The notes below the pieces were generated by a model. That model made no database searches, was not told where the DNA came from, and saw nothing but the letters and a program-made list of their open reading frames with translations. The translations under genes and the position numbers were made by a program. A stretch of 64,000 nucleotides of DNA, taken from the NCBI RefSeq assembly GCF_000012385.1, contig NC_007940.1:1116001-1180000 (forward strand), read 5' to 3'. This document shows positions 47,901 through 56,419 of this stretch, one piece after another. Numbering within the stretch: the first letter of the stretch is position 1; every line of letters begins with the position of its first letter. Origin of the DNA: Rickettsia bellii RML369-C (GTDB taxonomy: Bacteria > Pseudomonadota > Alphaproteobacteria > Rickettsiales > Rickettsiaceae).

Positions 47901-47997
47901 AGTGACAATTACTTTAATAAATTTGTTTGTTATTATAACTTACTAGGGCTATTTTTACAATATAATATGTGAGCAATAAATTTTAAGTATTAAATAT

Positions 47998-48165
47998 ATG
48001 AACATTAAATTAGATTCTTACGAACAAGATATTGAAGATAATTTTGAAAAACATCAAGAAATTGATGATCCAGCCCTGATTACATTATTTCAAAAAGCCA
48101 CAAAAGCACATATTGATAAAAAAATCTATATACTGAAGATACTTCAAAAGTTGGTAAGTCAATAA
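47998..48165 (+). CDS. Short protein (55 aa), possibly the truncated start of a BrnA-like antitoxin
   Basis: The product begins MNIKLDSYEQDIEDNFEK and ends ILKILQKLVSQ. The LDSYEQDIEDNFEK start resembles the N-terminus of short BrnA/CopG-type antitoxins in Rickettsia (weak pattern recognition). The expected ribbon-helix-helix C-terminus is missing, and palindromic repeat DNA follows from 48204. It is probably a remnant. No partner toxin is visible upstream, where nfuA is divergently transcribed. Confidence 0.4.
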   Translation: MNIKLDSYEQDIEDNFEKHQEIDDPALITLFQKATKAHIDKKIYILKILQKLVSQ

Positions 48166-48203
48166 GCGGTGAACCTGTGCAGGCATTGTTGCGTGATTCT
48201 GAT

Positions 48204-48318
48204 GTCATTCCTGCAAAAGCAGGAAGCTAGGAAAAAAAGCATAAATATAGCAAATTTTTAAAATTAAAAGCGTAGGTTATCTCGCTTTATACTGGATTCC
48301 TGCTTTCGCAGGAATGAC
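48204..48318. repeat. RPE-like palindromic repeat (GTCATTCC...GGAATGAC family)
   Basis: The arms GTCATTCCTGCAAAAGCAGG and TCCTGCTTTCGCAGGAATGA are inverted; the loop contains AAGCGTAGGTTATCTCGCTTT. Remnants of the TGCGTGGATTxx phrase lie on both sides (48190 and 48335). Apart from this, 48166-48431 contains no gene. Confidence 0.75.
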
Positions 48319-48431
48319 ATATAGGACATTTTGTAATCCACGCACCAATGCCGCCTGTGCAAACAGTATATATAATACGTGGCTACATATAAATCTCGAA
48401 ATTTGGCTTACCAAATCTTGAAGTATCAAAG

Positions 48432-49646
48432 TTATACTCTAGGTAAATATCTGATTAGAATATATGCCGGTATAAAACAAAAGCTTGCAATAGCAAAAAA
48501 GTATCCCCAGCCTAAATAAGTAGCGGCGTAACCAGAAATACTACCAAACAATACAGTACTAATATAAGCAATAGAAGTGATCAAGGCGATCTGTGTTATG
48601 CAATATTTAGAGCTACAACATCTTAATTGGTAAGAAAAAAACGGCGACATAGTTAGCCCTTTGGTAAATTCCTGAAGAAACACTGCTATATAAAGAGTTG
48701 TAATAGTTTGACTATAAGAATAGAGCAGTAAAAAAGTTATACTAGATAAAGCATGATAAACTAACACTCTTTTAAAAATATAAGTATATTCATATTTCCG
48801 GCATAGAAAACCGCCTATAAATCCTCCAGCTATAGTAGCACACATACCAAAAGCCTTATATCCAAGAGCTAAATCTTTTTTCGTATAGCCGATATCAAGA
48901 TAAAACATATTTGGCATAACCGCAAGAAAGTTATCCTGTAAGCGATATAGAAGCATAAAGCCAACAATTATTAGCCATTTAGGTTTTTTGATAAAATCAT
49001 AAAAAGCGTGCCAAAATCTATCAAAATCATTAACGGCTATTTTTTCTTTAAATTTTAGCGGATAGAAAATAATTAGCAATAATGATGGCACACATAAAAT
49101 CGCCATAGTGCGATAAACTTCTTGCCAAGATATGATAGTCGATAAATATAATGCACCAGACCCTGATATGAGTATGCCGATTCTGAACCCACTAGTGCAA
49201 GCTGCTTCGCTTATTCCCCAATTTTTATTATTAATAAGTAGCATTTGGGAAGATTGCAAAAGCATGTCATAAATAGAGGAAAAAAATGCCAGAATTATCA
49301 AGCACAAAGAGAAGGATATAAAATTAGTAGTGGGATTAAAGCCAGTTAAAATATATACGCAACAAATACAGCTAAGCAGTGAAAAGATTAAACAATATTT
49401 ATATCCACGACTATTTGAGGGTATAAAGCTTATTTTTTCAAGTAGCGGTCCCCATAGAAATTTAAATATGTGAATGAAGTTAACCAGACTAAAAAGACCG
49501 ATGGTAATTTTATCAAAACCGGATTCTCGAAGCCAAAAAGAAAGCGTCGAACCGGTAAGTAGATAAATTAAACCACCAGGGAGCGAAATGAATAATATAA
49601 ATAAAATATTATATATATTTTGTAATCGTGAAAAATTAGAAATTAT
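48432..49646 (-). CDS. AmpG-like MFS permease (405 aa) with a non-standard or mutated start codon
   Basis: The protein is an MFS permease with about 12 membrane helices. It resembles AmpG muropeptide permeases ([20 protein letters not shown] at the start, FLWGPLLE, then [20 protein letters not shown]), which import peptidoglycan fragments and are present in several copies in Rickettsia. A TTG at 49307 would give a 291-residue product, but the frame is open and homologous up to 49646. There the codon is ATA (ATA ATT TCT AAT...), exactly 8 bases after a perfect AGGAGG (49655-49660 on the minus strand). The ancestral start was probably ATG at this place. Expression may therefore be poor or depend on ATA initiation. 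Confidence 0.7.
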   Translation of the reverse strand: MISNFSRLQNIYNILFILFISLPGGLIYLLTGSTLSFWLRESGFDKITIGLFSLVNFIHIFKFLWGPLLEKISFIPSNSRGYKYCLIFSLLSCICCVYILTGFNPTTNFISFSLCLIILAFFSSIYDMLLQSSQMLLINNKNWGISEAACTSGFRIGILISGSGALYLSTIISWQEVYRTMAILCVPSLLLIIFYPLKFKEKIAVNDFDRFWHAFYDFIKKPKWLIIVGFMLLYRLQDNFLAVMPNMFYLDIGYTKKDLALGYKAFGMCATIAGGFIGGFLCRKYEYTYIFKRVLVYHALSSITFLLLYSYSQTITTLYIAVFLQEFTKGLTMSPFFSYQLRCCSSKYCITQIALITSIAYISTVLFGSISGYAATYLGWGYFFAIASFCFIPAYILIRYLPRV

Positions 49647-49654
49647 GAATTTAT

Positions 49655-49660
49655 CCTCCT
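49655..49660 (-). promoter_or_regulatory. Perfect Shine-Dalgarno AGGAGG deciding the permease start
   Basis: AGGAGG on the minus strand lies 8 bases before an ATA codon in frame with the permease. It is the main reason to place the start at 49646 rather than at the TTG at 49307. Confidence 0.6.
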
Positions 49661-49692
49661 ATAAATTATGTGCCATTGCATAAATTGGAAAC

Positions 49693-49891
49693 GTCATGCT
49701 CATTTTTTGATCACAGCATCTCACGGTCTACATCCTAAGATCCCGTGGACAAGCCACGGGATCTAGAAAAAAGCTAGATGAATCGAGCTTTTAGTGCTAG
49801 AGGTTTAACGTATTTAAGTTTTTTTATTCCTAGATTCCCGCCTACGCGGGAATGACATCGAAACCACGCAACAATGCCACCACGGGATGAC
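49693..49891. repeat. Composite of palindromic repeats between the permease and the helicase
   Basis: It contains GATCCCGTGGACAAGCCACGGGATC (49739-49763), the loop phrase GAATCGAGCTTTTAG, TTCCCGCCTACGCGGGAATGACA, and CACGCAACAATGCCACCACGGGATGACA. Pieces of the GTCATCCC and GTCATTCC families are thus fused. No gene is seen. Confidence 0.65.
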
Positions 49892-49902
49892 AGATTTTCC
49901 TC

Positions 49903-51150
49903 TTAAGATACTTTACTTCTTCTTTGACCGTAATTATTACTATCACCCTCAGAACTTCTCTTATTGCTAGAACCGAATCTTTTATTAGAGTTATCGCCTC
50001 TTCTATTATTACCAAAAGATCTTTTACGATTATTTTTGTTACTTCTAAAGCTCTCTCTAGGAGTGGACTCGCCTTGATTTATTAAACGATCAATAGCACG
50101 CCATCTAATAACATCATCAGGCGAAATAAAGGATAATGCGTTACCTTTAGCACCAGCTCTACCTGTTCTACCTATTCTGTGCAGATAATCTTCCGGACAC
50201 ATCGGTAAATCATAATTAATTACGTGCTGAGTATGCGGAATATCAAGCCCACGAGCAGCCACATCAGTTGCCACCATTATTCTATGGTTTGACTTGCGGA
50301 ATGATAAAATTACTCTATCACGTTGACGCTGACTTAAATCACCATGTATAGCTTCTGCTTTATGATTTTCATATCTTAGCATTTTAGCTAATTGATCAGC
50401 AGAACGTTTTGTTTTTACAAAAATAATTACTGATCCTTCTCTATCACCAAGCTGCTTATTTAATTCAGTAAATTTTTCTTTATCTGTAATATGTACTGAC
50501 TCCTGTTTTATTTCTGCTGCTGCTTTATTAGTAGCACCTACTGTAATACGTACAGGATTATTTAAATATTTTTGTGAAAGAGAAATAATATGTTTTGGCA
50601 TAGTAGCAGAAAACATTAAAACTTGTCTTTTTTCCGGCAAGAATTTATTGATTTCTTCTAACTGCTCTTTCATGCCCATGTCTAGCATTCTATCCATTTC
50701 GTCAAGCACAGTTATACCTATACGATCAATTTTTAGGCTTCCACGATTTAAATGATCAATAATACGCCCTGGAGTTCCTATAATTACTTTAGGATTTTTC
50801 TTTAATTGCGTAAATTGCTTAGGCATAGGTTCACCACCTATCAAAACTGCATTATTTATTTTGAAAGACGTAGTTACTTTGTTTAAGGTAGAACAGATTT
50901 GTGTTGCAAGCTCTCTTGTCGGTACTAATATTAAAGTAGTAGTTTTATCTTTAATAAATGCATTAATTACTGGTAACAAGTAAGCTAAAGTCTTGCCTGA
51001 ACCAGTTTGGCTAGAAGCAAGTATATCAGAACCTGCGATAGCAACCGGAATCGATTGTTTTTGTATTTCGGTTGGCTCTGTTATCTTCATCGCTTCAAGC
51101 GTAGTAGTTAATTCTTCAGGTAAATTAAAATTTTTCATTATATAATCCAA
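49903..51150 (-). CDS. DEAD-box RNA helicase, RhlE-like, with a DEMD motif II
   Basis: The 415-residue protein has the complete DEAD-box helicase motif set: Q motif (FNLPEEL...TEPTEIQKQSIP), motif I ASSQTGSGKT, Ia PTRELA, GTPGR, motif II as LDEMDRMLDMG (DEMD rather than DEAD, about residue 152), SAT, VATDVAARGLDIP and HRIGRTGR. The C-terminal ~50 residues are Arg/Asn/Ser-rich, a typical RNA-binding tail. Such helicases remodel rRNA or structured mRNA, often at low temperature; cspA lies next to it on the same strand, 409 bp upstream. The start could be M1 or M5 (MDYIMKNFN). Confidence 0.93.
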   Translation of the reverse strand: MDYIMKNFNLPEELTTTLEAMKITEPTEIQKQSIPVAIAGSDILASSQTGSGKTLAYLLPVINAFIKDKTTTLILVPTRELATQICSTLNKVTTSFKINNAVLIGGEPMPKQFTQLKKNPKVIIGTPGRIIDHLNRGSLKIDRIGITVLDEMDRMLDMGMKEQLEEINKFLPEKRQVLMFSATMPKHIISLSQKYLNNPVRITVGATNKAAAEIKQESVHITDKEKFTELNKQLGDREGSVIIFVKTKRSADQLAKMLRYENHKAEAIHGDLSQRQRDRVILSFRKSNHRIMVATDVAARGLDIPHTQHVINYDLPMCPEDYLHRIGRTGRAGAKGNALSFISPDDVIRWRAIDRLINQGESTPRESFRSNKNNRKRSFGNNRRGDNSNKRFGSSNKRSSEGDSNNYGQRRSKVS

Positions 51151-51508
51151 TAAAGTTTAAGTTAAAATATGCACATTATTGATTGTATAAAAATAACTCA
51201 CAGCAAAAAATAATGACTTTACTATTTTTGTATTACAAGAATACACTAATAGCAGCCATTAAATTATCTATAGCATATTAACAAAATAGCTTTAATTGAT
51301 TCGAAGTAATAGCGAACCTATTTCAAAAAAATCTTATAATTTACAGCAAATAAAGATTTTAATTAGCTTTAAAATTATTTGTTAATAATACCATAATTAT
51401 GATATTTTTTTACTTTTAAGCATTAAACCATTCCAATGCTTAAGACATGTATAAGGTTATTATAAGACAAAACAAAATATCTAATATTTTGTTGTAAAAG
51501 GTGACGAG

Positions 51509-51538
51509 GCTATCCAAAATTTGAAAACTTTGGATAGC
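51509..51538. terminator. Hairpin downstream of cspA
   Basis: GCTATCCAAA (51509-51518) pairs with TTTGGATAGC (51529-51538). It lies 20 bp beyond the cspA stop. On the plus strand it is followed by TGTTTTTGG, on the minus strand by CTCGTCACCTTTT. The rest of the gap 51151-51508 is AT-rich and shows no gene. Confidence 0.55.
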
Positions 51539-51558
51539 TGTTTTTGGTACAAATATAT

Positions 51559-51771
51559 TTATTTAATTCTGAGGTTAACTGCAGAAATTTTACCATTCTT
51601 GTCTTCAAGATCAAAAATTACATCTTGTCCTTCGTTAAGACCTGCAAGACCTGCTGCATCTACGGCAGATCTGTGTACAAACACATCTTTGCCGCCATTT
51701 TCCTGTTCAATAAATCCAAAATTTTTCGTCGGATTAAACCATTTAACTTTACCTACTATATTTGTAGTCAT
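51559..51771 (-). CDS. cspA: Cold shock protein (CspA family)
   Basis: This 70-residue OB-fold RNA/DNA chaperone has RNP1 KNFGFIE and RNP2 DVFVHRSAV, and begins [21 protein letters not shown] chose ATG 51771 because it gives the standard family length; an earlier ATG at 51861 would add an unrelated 30-residue extension. The start follows AAAAAGG. The AT-rich 5' region upstream may be a long leader, as in other csp genes whose mRNA is controlled by temperature-dependent folding (inference). Confidence 0.95.
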   Translation of the reverse strand: MTTNIVGKVKWFNPTKNFGFIEQENGGKDVFVHRSAVDAAGLAGLNEGQDVIFDLEDKNGKISAVNLRIK

Positions 51772-52079
51772 AAAAACCTTTTTAGATAGAAATTGCTTGT
51801 TGGAATTTAAATTATGCTTAATAAAAAATTCACTATGCAAAACTATCTTACCTTGCGGCATTTGTCAATAACATGCAAAAGAAAGTATTACTTTCTGGGT
51901 CTAATTATATCATATTATTACTATTTTGTCACTATTTTAGTTAATATATTACAGGCAAAATTTGATTTGCCTACATTAGACCTTTATTATTATGTAATTA
52001 ATAAATAAAAGTTCTTGCTTTTTTTTCTTTTTTTTATTAATCTGTCCACTTAGCAAAATACAGTATTGTATTTTTAATT

Positions 52080-52165
52080 GCCCGCATGATGGAATGGTAG
52101 ACATAACGGACTTAAAATCCGTGGAGCGTAAGCTCTTGCCGGTTCAAGTCCGGCTGCGGGTACCA
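52080..52165 (+). tRNA. tRNA-Leu (anticodon TAA), CCA encoded
   Basis: It has acceptor GCCCGCA pairing with TGCGGGT, anticodon stem/loop ACGGACTTAAAATCCGT (anticodon TAA), a long variable arm GGAGCGTAAGCTCTTG as in class II tRNAs, T arm GGTTCAAGTCC, discriminator A and CCA (52163-52165). The gap 52166-52456 downstream is AT-rich, with no gene seen. Confidence 0.95.
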
Positions 52166-52456
52166 CATGTTAAAGTACATAGAAGATCTCCACTTTTAAC
52201 TTGTAAACTTCCCCCTAAATTCTTTATTTCTAAGTCTTTTTTAGTTTCCTGTTTTATCTCACTATTTATAAGATAATTTATAATTTTTGATATTCTATTC
52301 AACTGCAAACCAAAAGTAGAAAAAATTATATTAATATCATTGCAAATACAATATAAATAGCTATAATAGCTTCAGGAATAGGAATTTAACGGATGCAATT
52401 TAAAGTTTAAATTAATAACAAAAAAGATGTAAATATAATAATATAACTCAAAATAT

Positions 52457-52951
52457 ATGGATAATTTAATAAAGTTTTTAGAAGAAAAAGATTTTACAGA
52501 AGAAGCAGTAAATTTAAAAAATGGCAGCGATATTCTTAACCTTTCGAAAAAAAGACTTACAGATAAAGATGTTAAAGAAATCTCTAAATTGCTAGCAAGC
52601 GATAATAATATTATCCAGCTTGATTTGTTTGGTAATAACATAAGTACAAACGGAGCTATAGAGCTTGCAAAACTGCTTAAGCTTAATAAAACTCTTATTG
52701 GTCTTGACCTTGGGAATAACGATATAGATAAAATAGGAGCAAGCGAGATTGAGAAAGCATTAAAAGCAAATACAACTCTTATTTTCCTTAATTTGACATG
52801 GAATTCAGTAGAATCAGCAAAATATAAAAATATCAAAAAATATTTAGTTAGAAATGCCAATTTAACAAACGAGCAAGAATTAGTAAAAATGGCAAAAAAA
52901 TTTAATGAAATAGACGAAGAAAAATTATTAATGAAATTAGATATAATCTAA
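52457..52951 (+). CDS. Leucine-rich-repeat protein, ribonuclease-inhibitor type (164 aa)
   Basis: Three RI-type repeats are visible: ILNLSKKRLTDKDVKEISKL, IIQLDLFGNNISTNGAIEL and LIGLDLGNNDIDKIGASEIE, then LIFLNLTWNSVESAK. A helical C-terminus follows (NLTNEQELVKMAKKFNEIDE). The N-terminal MDNLIKFLEEKDFTEEAVNLKNGS parallels the LRR protein at 12152, so both probably belong to one Rickettsia family. No signal peptide is visible. It may be a host-interacting protein (inference). It lies alone between tRNA-Leu and a toxin-antitoxin locus. Confidence 0.85.
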   Translation: MDNLIKFLEEKDFTEEAVNLKNGSDILNLSKKRLTDKDVKEISKLLASDNNIIQLDLFGNNISTNGAIELAKLLKLNKTLIGLDLGNNDIDKIGASEIEKALKANTTLIFLNLTWNSVESAKYKNIKKYLVRNANLTNEQELVKMAKKFNEIDEEKLLMKLDII

Positions 52952-53046
52952 TTTGAATTTATGCCGCTTGTTGTATAAAAAAATATTAATATCTATTTTC
53001 TAAGGCTTGTTAAAGTTACTAATTTAGATATTTGGGGATATTACAT

Positions 53047-53346
53047 TTAAAGTGTGCAGACCTCTACTTTCAATTGTAATCCCAAAACACTCAATAAAGT
53101 TCTAACATTATCAAAACTTGGGTTTCCTTTACTAGATAACATTTTATATAAATGCTGCCTATTTATATGAGCCTCTCTAGATATTTTGGTGACTCCTCCT
53201 TTTGCTATAATAGCTTCTTTTAAAGTAACAAGAAATAACTCCTTATTATGGTCTAGAGAATATTGCTCTAAGGCCTCATTAATATAAGCTATCAATGTTT
53301 CTTCATTTTGTAATTTTTCTTTTAAATAATCTGTAAACTTTTCCAT
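53047..53346 (-). CDS. HigA-type helix-turn-helix antitoxin
   Basis: The 99-residue protein matches the addiction-module antidote family. It has an N-terminal helical part (LIAYINEALEQYSLDHNKELFLVTLKEAI), then an XRE-like helix-turn-helix AKGGVTKISREAHINRQHLYKMLSSKGNPSFDNVRTLLSVLG. Such antitoxins follow their toxin in the operon, as here, where the RelE/HigB-like gene lies 9 bp upstream. It probably represses its own operon. The frame is intact, unlike the toxin. Confidence 0.85.
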   Translation of the reverse strand: MEKFTDYLKEKLQNEETLIAYINEALEQYSLDHNKELFLVTLKEAIIAKGGVTKISREAHINRQHLYKMLSSKGNPSFDNVRTLLSVLGLQLKVEVCTL

Positions 53347-53355
53347 CTAAACCCT

Positions 53356-53574
53356 TTATTTATAAATCTCTTCCATTATTTCTAAGGCTTTTTTAATATC
53401 TTTACTTTGTGTATCTTTATCACCTGCATTTAACAAAAGTATAATTTCGTTATTTTTTTCAGTAAAATATATTCTATAACCCCTGCTAAAGAAAAATCTT
53501 AGCTCATATAATTTTCCTTGTATATTTTTATAATGGCACGAAAGCCTATATATTAATAATGATTTTTGTAGCAA
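53356..53574 (-). pseudogene. RelE/HigB-like toxin, N-terminally truncated
   Basis: Recognisable family sequence begins at about LSCHYKNIQGKLYELRFFFS, followed by RGYRIYFTEKNNEIILLLNAGDKDTQSKDIKKALEI, the core and C-terminal strand of this family (usual length about 100 residues). The ~30 residues normally before it, an N-terminal helix pair with basic RNA-contact residues, are missing. The frame upstream of the TTG start is AT-rich and unrelated. The toxin is therefore probably inactive, leaving a functional antitoxin behind it. Confidence 0.7.
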
Positions 53575-53694
53575 GTTAAAAAATATATTACAGAATAGTA
53601 AATATTAATTGTAAAATATATTTACTATTTCTATCACCCTTGACAATAGATATTTCTTTCATTTATAAGTTAGTATATTTAAAGAATTAAGATT

Positions 53695-54093
53695 ATGTTT
53701 AGAAAATATTTCTCAGGCTTATTTATTCTTCTAATTTTATCAGCTGCAATGTATGGCACTGAAGGAAATTTAAAATTAAAAGAGCTGTTAGACGTGATGC
53801 CGCAAATAGCAAATGCTACCTCCTCTTCTTCTGCTCATCCTGAAATTTGCAGCTCAAAAGTAACTATTAACGGCGTTAATTATGAAGTTAGGTATTTTAG
53901 TTTTGAAGATACTAGCAAAAACCTACCTCCAAATATGACTTTCAAAGAATATGCTGAAAAGCAAAATTTATTAGACATGAAAAGCTCTTATTCAAACCCC
54001 TTACCCGGGATAGATTTTGAGTCTTTTGATTTCCGTAACGTAAATCTCGGTGACGGGGTATATTTCAGCATGGCTTTGAGGAAAACTGAATAA
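53695..54093 (+). CDS. Small exported protein of unknown function (132 aa)
   Basis: A signal peptide is evident (MFRKYFSGLFILLILSAAMYG, cleavage probably near residue 20). The mature part is soluble, with a Cys at about residue 52, a beta-rich segment TINGVNYEVRYFSFEDT and a C-terminal GVYFSMALRKTE. No family was recognised. It is a candidate periplasmic or secreted protein. It is monocistronic, divergent from the HigBA-like locus, followed by a toxin-antitoxin pair. Confidence 0.65.
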   Translation: MFRKYFSGLFILLILSAAMYGTEGNLKLKELLDVMPQIANATSSSSAHPEICSSKVTINGVNYEVRYFSFEDTSKNLPPNMTFKEYAEKQNLLDMKSSYSNPLPGIDFESFDFRNVNLGDGVYFSMALRKTE

Positions 54094-54163
54094 TGTGAAA
54101 AATATAATGCAATTTGCAATACATTGTGTTACAATAAAGCTAATATTATAAAATAATAGTAAC

Positions 54164-54415
54164 ATGGCAAAAAGTATTACAACCAGTATACGTTTAGAAT
54201 TAAGTTTAAATAAAAAACTAGAAAAAGCAGCTCATGATTTACATCGTGGTAAAAACTGGTTAATTACTGAAGCAATACTTATGTATCTTAAACAATTAGA
54301 AAATTCAAGCCTAGCTGAAGAAGCTAAACAGCAATCTTTGTTAGTTAGTAAAATGGAAAAGTCTGATAATGATTTATGGGAAACAAATAGTGATCAAACA
54401 AATTGGATTTTTTAA
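54164..54415 (+). CDS. Ribbon-helix-helix (CopG/MazE-like) antitoxin
   Basis: The 83-residue protein starts with a ribbon-helix-helix DNA-binding unit (SITTSIRLELSLNKKLEKAAHDLHRGKNWLITEAILMYLKQL), followed by a flexible C-terminal tail that usually wraps the toxin. Its stop overlaps the start of the MazF/PemK-like gene as TAATG, a standard coupling. It likely autoregulates the operon. The frame is intact. Confidence 0.82.
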   Translation: MAKSITTSIRLELSLNKKLEKAAHDLHRGKNWLITEAILMYLKQLENSSLAEEAKQQSLLVSKMEKSDNDLWETNSDQTNWIF

Positions 54416-54742
54416 TGGAAAAGGGAGATATTATAATTTGTGTATTAAGTGGTGATTATGGTAAGCCAAGACCTGCAGTTTATTGTTCAATCTGATTTAT
54501 TTAATGAAACTCATGCAAGTATAACAATCTGCCCTATAATAACATATTTGTTAGAAGCTCCATTATTTCGCCTTTCATTAATACCTTCAAAGCTAACAGG
54601 TCTTATTTCAGAATCTCAAATTATGATTGATAAAATCATTACTATTAAGTCTGAAAAAATTGACAGAAAAATCGGAAAATTATCATCTAATGAGATGATT
54701 AAATTGGATAATGCTCTTAAGTTATGGTTAAACTTAAGTTAA
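54415..54742 (+). pseudogene. MazF/PemK-family endoribonuclease toxin, frameshifted by one T
   Basis: From ATG 54415 the frame reads MEKGDIIICVLSGDYGKPRPAV and then stops. Deleting one T from TTT at about 54479-54481 gives ...KPRPAVIVQSDLFNETHASITICPI..., the normal MazF/PemK continuation, to TAA 54742. Both conserved parts of the fold (KPRPAVIVQSD and the C-terminal helix KIGKLSSNEMIKLDNALKLWL) are present, but in different frames. MazF toxins cut mRNA at short sequence motifs. As written the gene is dead, and only the antitoxin upstream remains intact. Confidence 0.85.
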
Positions 54743-54759
54743 GGAAAATATAAGAAATG

Positions 54760-55374
54760 TTAAAGGTATATTTTCTTAACAATAAAATTAAACCATAATT
54801 TATCTTTACTTGCGGAGATTCTACCGTCTTCGCTTGTCCACATTTTAATTACATCGAAAAGCCCATCAAAATAAGGTTTTACTATATCTTCATTCATATT
54901 ATAAAAATCTCGGTCATCAGCTTGCACTAAATCATCCCCATGAGTATAACAAGCATAAAAAATTCCATCTGGTTTCAATGCCCTGTGAATTTTTTTGTAA
55001 ACATCTTTTGTTTCACTATAAGGAACATGGAGTAATGAAGCTTGAGCCAAAACTCCATCAAATATATTTTCAAAATCCATATCCTGAAAACTTAAATGCA
55101 GAATATCAATCCCCGTTGCTTTTGAAGCTAATTTTACCATTTCGCTTGAACCATCAAAAGCAGTTACTTGATAATTTTGACTTAGAAAATATTTTGTATC
55201 ACGCCCTGCTCCGCACCCTGCATCTAAAATATGTGCTTTCTCAGGTAAATAACTTATAAACTCTTTATAGCTATCAGATAAATCTAGATTAATCGTTTTA
55301 TCATAAAACGACTGTGCATTATTATCATAATATTGTATACTTTTTGTTATCATAATTTCATATATTGAATACAA
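54760..55374 (-). CDS. SAM-dependent methyltransferase (class I)
   Basis: This 204-residue class I methyltransferase has the SAM-binding motif I HILDAGCGAGRDTKYFL (about residues 51-67), the acidic motif II AFDGSSEMVKLA, and post-motif segments GVLAQASLLHVP and ALKPDGIFYACY. The substrate cannot be inferred. A start at the internal Met (MITKSIQYYDNNAQSFYD, residue 8) fits the family better than the first ATG at 55374. It is convergent with the MazF-like gene upstream. Confidence 0.85.
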   Translation of the reverse strand: MYSIYEIMITKSIQYYDNNAQSFYDKTINLDLSDSYKEFISYLPEKAHILDAGCGAGRDTKYFLSQNYQVTAFDGSSEMVKLASKATGIDILHLSFQDMDFENIFDGVLAQASLLHVPYSETKDVYKKIHRALKPDGIFYACYTHGDDLVQADDRDFYNMNEDIVKPYFDGLFDVIKMWTSEDGRISASKDKLWFNFIVKKIYL

Positions 55375-55582
55375 CTAATAGTATAGTTATACTTATCAAA
55401 CAACAAAATACAAGTAGGAATATGAATATATAAACATTATAGCGAACGCTAAACAATTTTTAACGAATCAGTCGCTGTAGATGGATATCAAGTGCCACAT
55501 TTTAGTTTTTTAGTTAGAAAAACTTAGTCGATACTATTTTTTTGATTATCATCACCGATGATTAATTAAAAATATTACTTTA

Positions 55583-56038
55583 ATGCTTGCCCTACAACTT
55601 GCTAAAGTCTTAATTAAACAATTTGAATCTCTACAACTAACTCCTTATTATTGCCCAGCAGGACTTAAAACAATTGGTTATGGTCATGTAATAAAACCTC
55701 ATGAAATGTTACATTTAGCTAATAAAATAACTGAAGAAGATGCTGAAAAATTACTTGATGCAGATATAGCAGAAGTAAATTGTGTTTTATATAAATACTG
55801 CCACAGTTCTTTAAACATTAATCAACAAGTAGCATTAATTTCTTTCATCTTCAATTGTGGTAGCACAGCATTTAAAAATTCTACATTGCTTAAAAAACTC
55901 AACCAAAATAAATATCTAGAAGCTGCTGATGAATTTCTTAAATGGATTTATGTTAAAGGTAAAAAATTGAAAGGGCTTGTTAAACGTAGACAAATTGAGA
56001 GAGCTATATTCTTAGGTAAAAATACAACCGAAAATTAA
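55583..56038 (+). CDS. Phage-type lysozyme (glycoside hydrolase 24, T4/P22-like)
   Basis: The 151-residue protein has the GH24 pattern: catalytic Glu at residue 15 in IKQFESLQLTPYYCPAGLKTIGYGH, with the TIGYGH Thr at position 30. It also has the C-terminal LISFIFNCGSTAFKNSTLL and EFLKWIYVKGKKLKGLVKRR. These enzymes cut the MurNAc-GlcNAc bond of peptidoglycan. There is no signal peptide, as in phage endolysins that rely on a holin; no holin is seen nearby. It may be a domesticated phage gene. The frame is complete. Confidence 0.88.
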   Translation: MLALQLAKVLIKQFESLQLTPYYCPAGLKTIGYGHVIKPHEMLHLANKITEEDAEKLLDADIAEVNCVLYKYCHSSLNINQQVALISFIFNCGSTAFKNSTLLKKLNQNKYLEAADEFLKWIYVKGKKLKGLVKRRQIERAIFLGKNTTEN

Positions 56039-56112
56039 AATTGTTGACTTATTTTAATTCTTGCTATAGCTTTTTCATGATCGTTTAAACTAAATTACTA
56101 AAGGATTAGCAT

Positions 56113-56355
56113 ATGAACAATACAGAAGAAGAGCAAATTTTAACGTCTGAGTATCAGTTTGATGAAGAGGAAGAAAAACGATTAAAATCTCAAAATTCAA
56201 AAAAAGAGCTTAAATTAATATTGCTAACTTTTGCAATAATTTTAACCAGTTTTTTAACTTTTTGTTATTTCTTTTTTAGTTATGTAGAAGAAAAAACAGC
56301 AGAGTATAAATTACAACAAGAAGCAGAATCTAAGGAAGCTAATAACAAAATATAA
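56113..56355 (+). CDS. Small single-pass membrane protein (80 aa), unknown
   Basis: The acidic N-terminus (MNNTEEEQILTSEYQFDEEEE) is followed by a Lys-rich stretch, one membrane helix at about residues 34-56 (LILLTFAIILTSFLTFCYFFF), and a charged, coiled-coil-like tail. The context AAAGGATTAGCATATG gives a good ribosome-binding site. No family was recognised. It lies between the lysozyme and a hairpin at 56373-56406; a link to the lysozyme (for example as an export helper) is speculative. Confidence 0.6.
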   Translation: MNNTEEEQILTSEYQFDEEEEKRLKSQNSKKELKLILLTFAIILTSFLTFCYFFFSYVEEKTAEYKLQQEAESKEANNKI

Positions 56356-56372
56356 TAAATATAATGCATTGT

Positions 56373-56406
56373 TTAGAATAAGATTTTTTGTAGAATCTTA
56401 TTCTAA
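56373..56406. terminator. Hairpin between convergent genes
   Basis: TTAGAATAAGATT (56373-56385) pairs perfectly with AATCTTATTCTAA (56394-56406). It lies between the small membrane protein and the convergent TPR fragment. Confidence 0.6.
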
Positions 56407-56419
56407 ATTGGCGTTAATA

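Noticed and set aside
48432..49307. A 291-residue permease starting at TTG 49307
   Set aside because: The start would fall inside a membrane helix, and AmpG-like sequence continues upstream to an ideally spaced AGGAGG.
51772..51861. N-terminal extension of the cold shock protein (ATG at 51861)
   Set aside because: The extra 30 residues are not part of any cold shock protein; ATG 51771 gives the family length and has its own AAGG site.
52094..52276. Plus-strand reading frame starting inside tRNA-Leu
   Set aside because: It starts within the tRNA, has no ribosome-binding site and no protein-like features.
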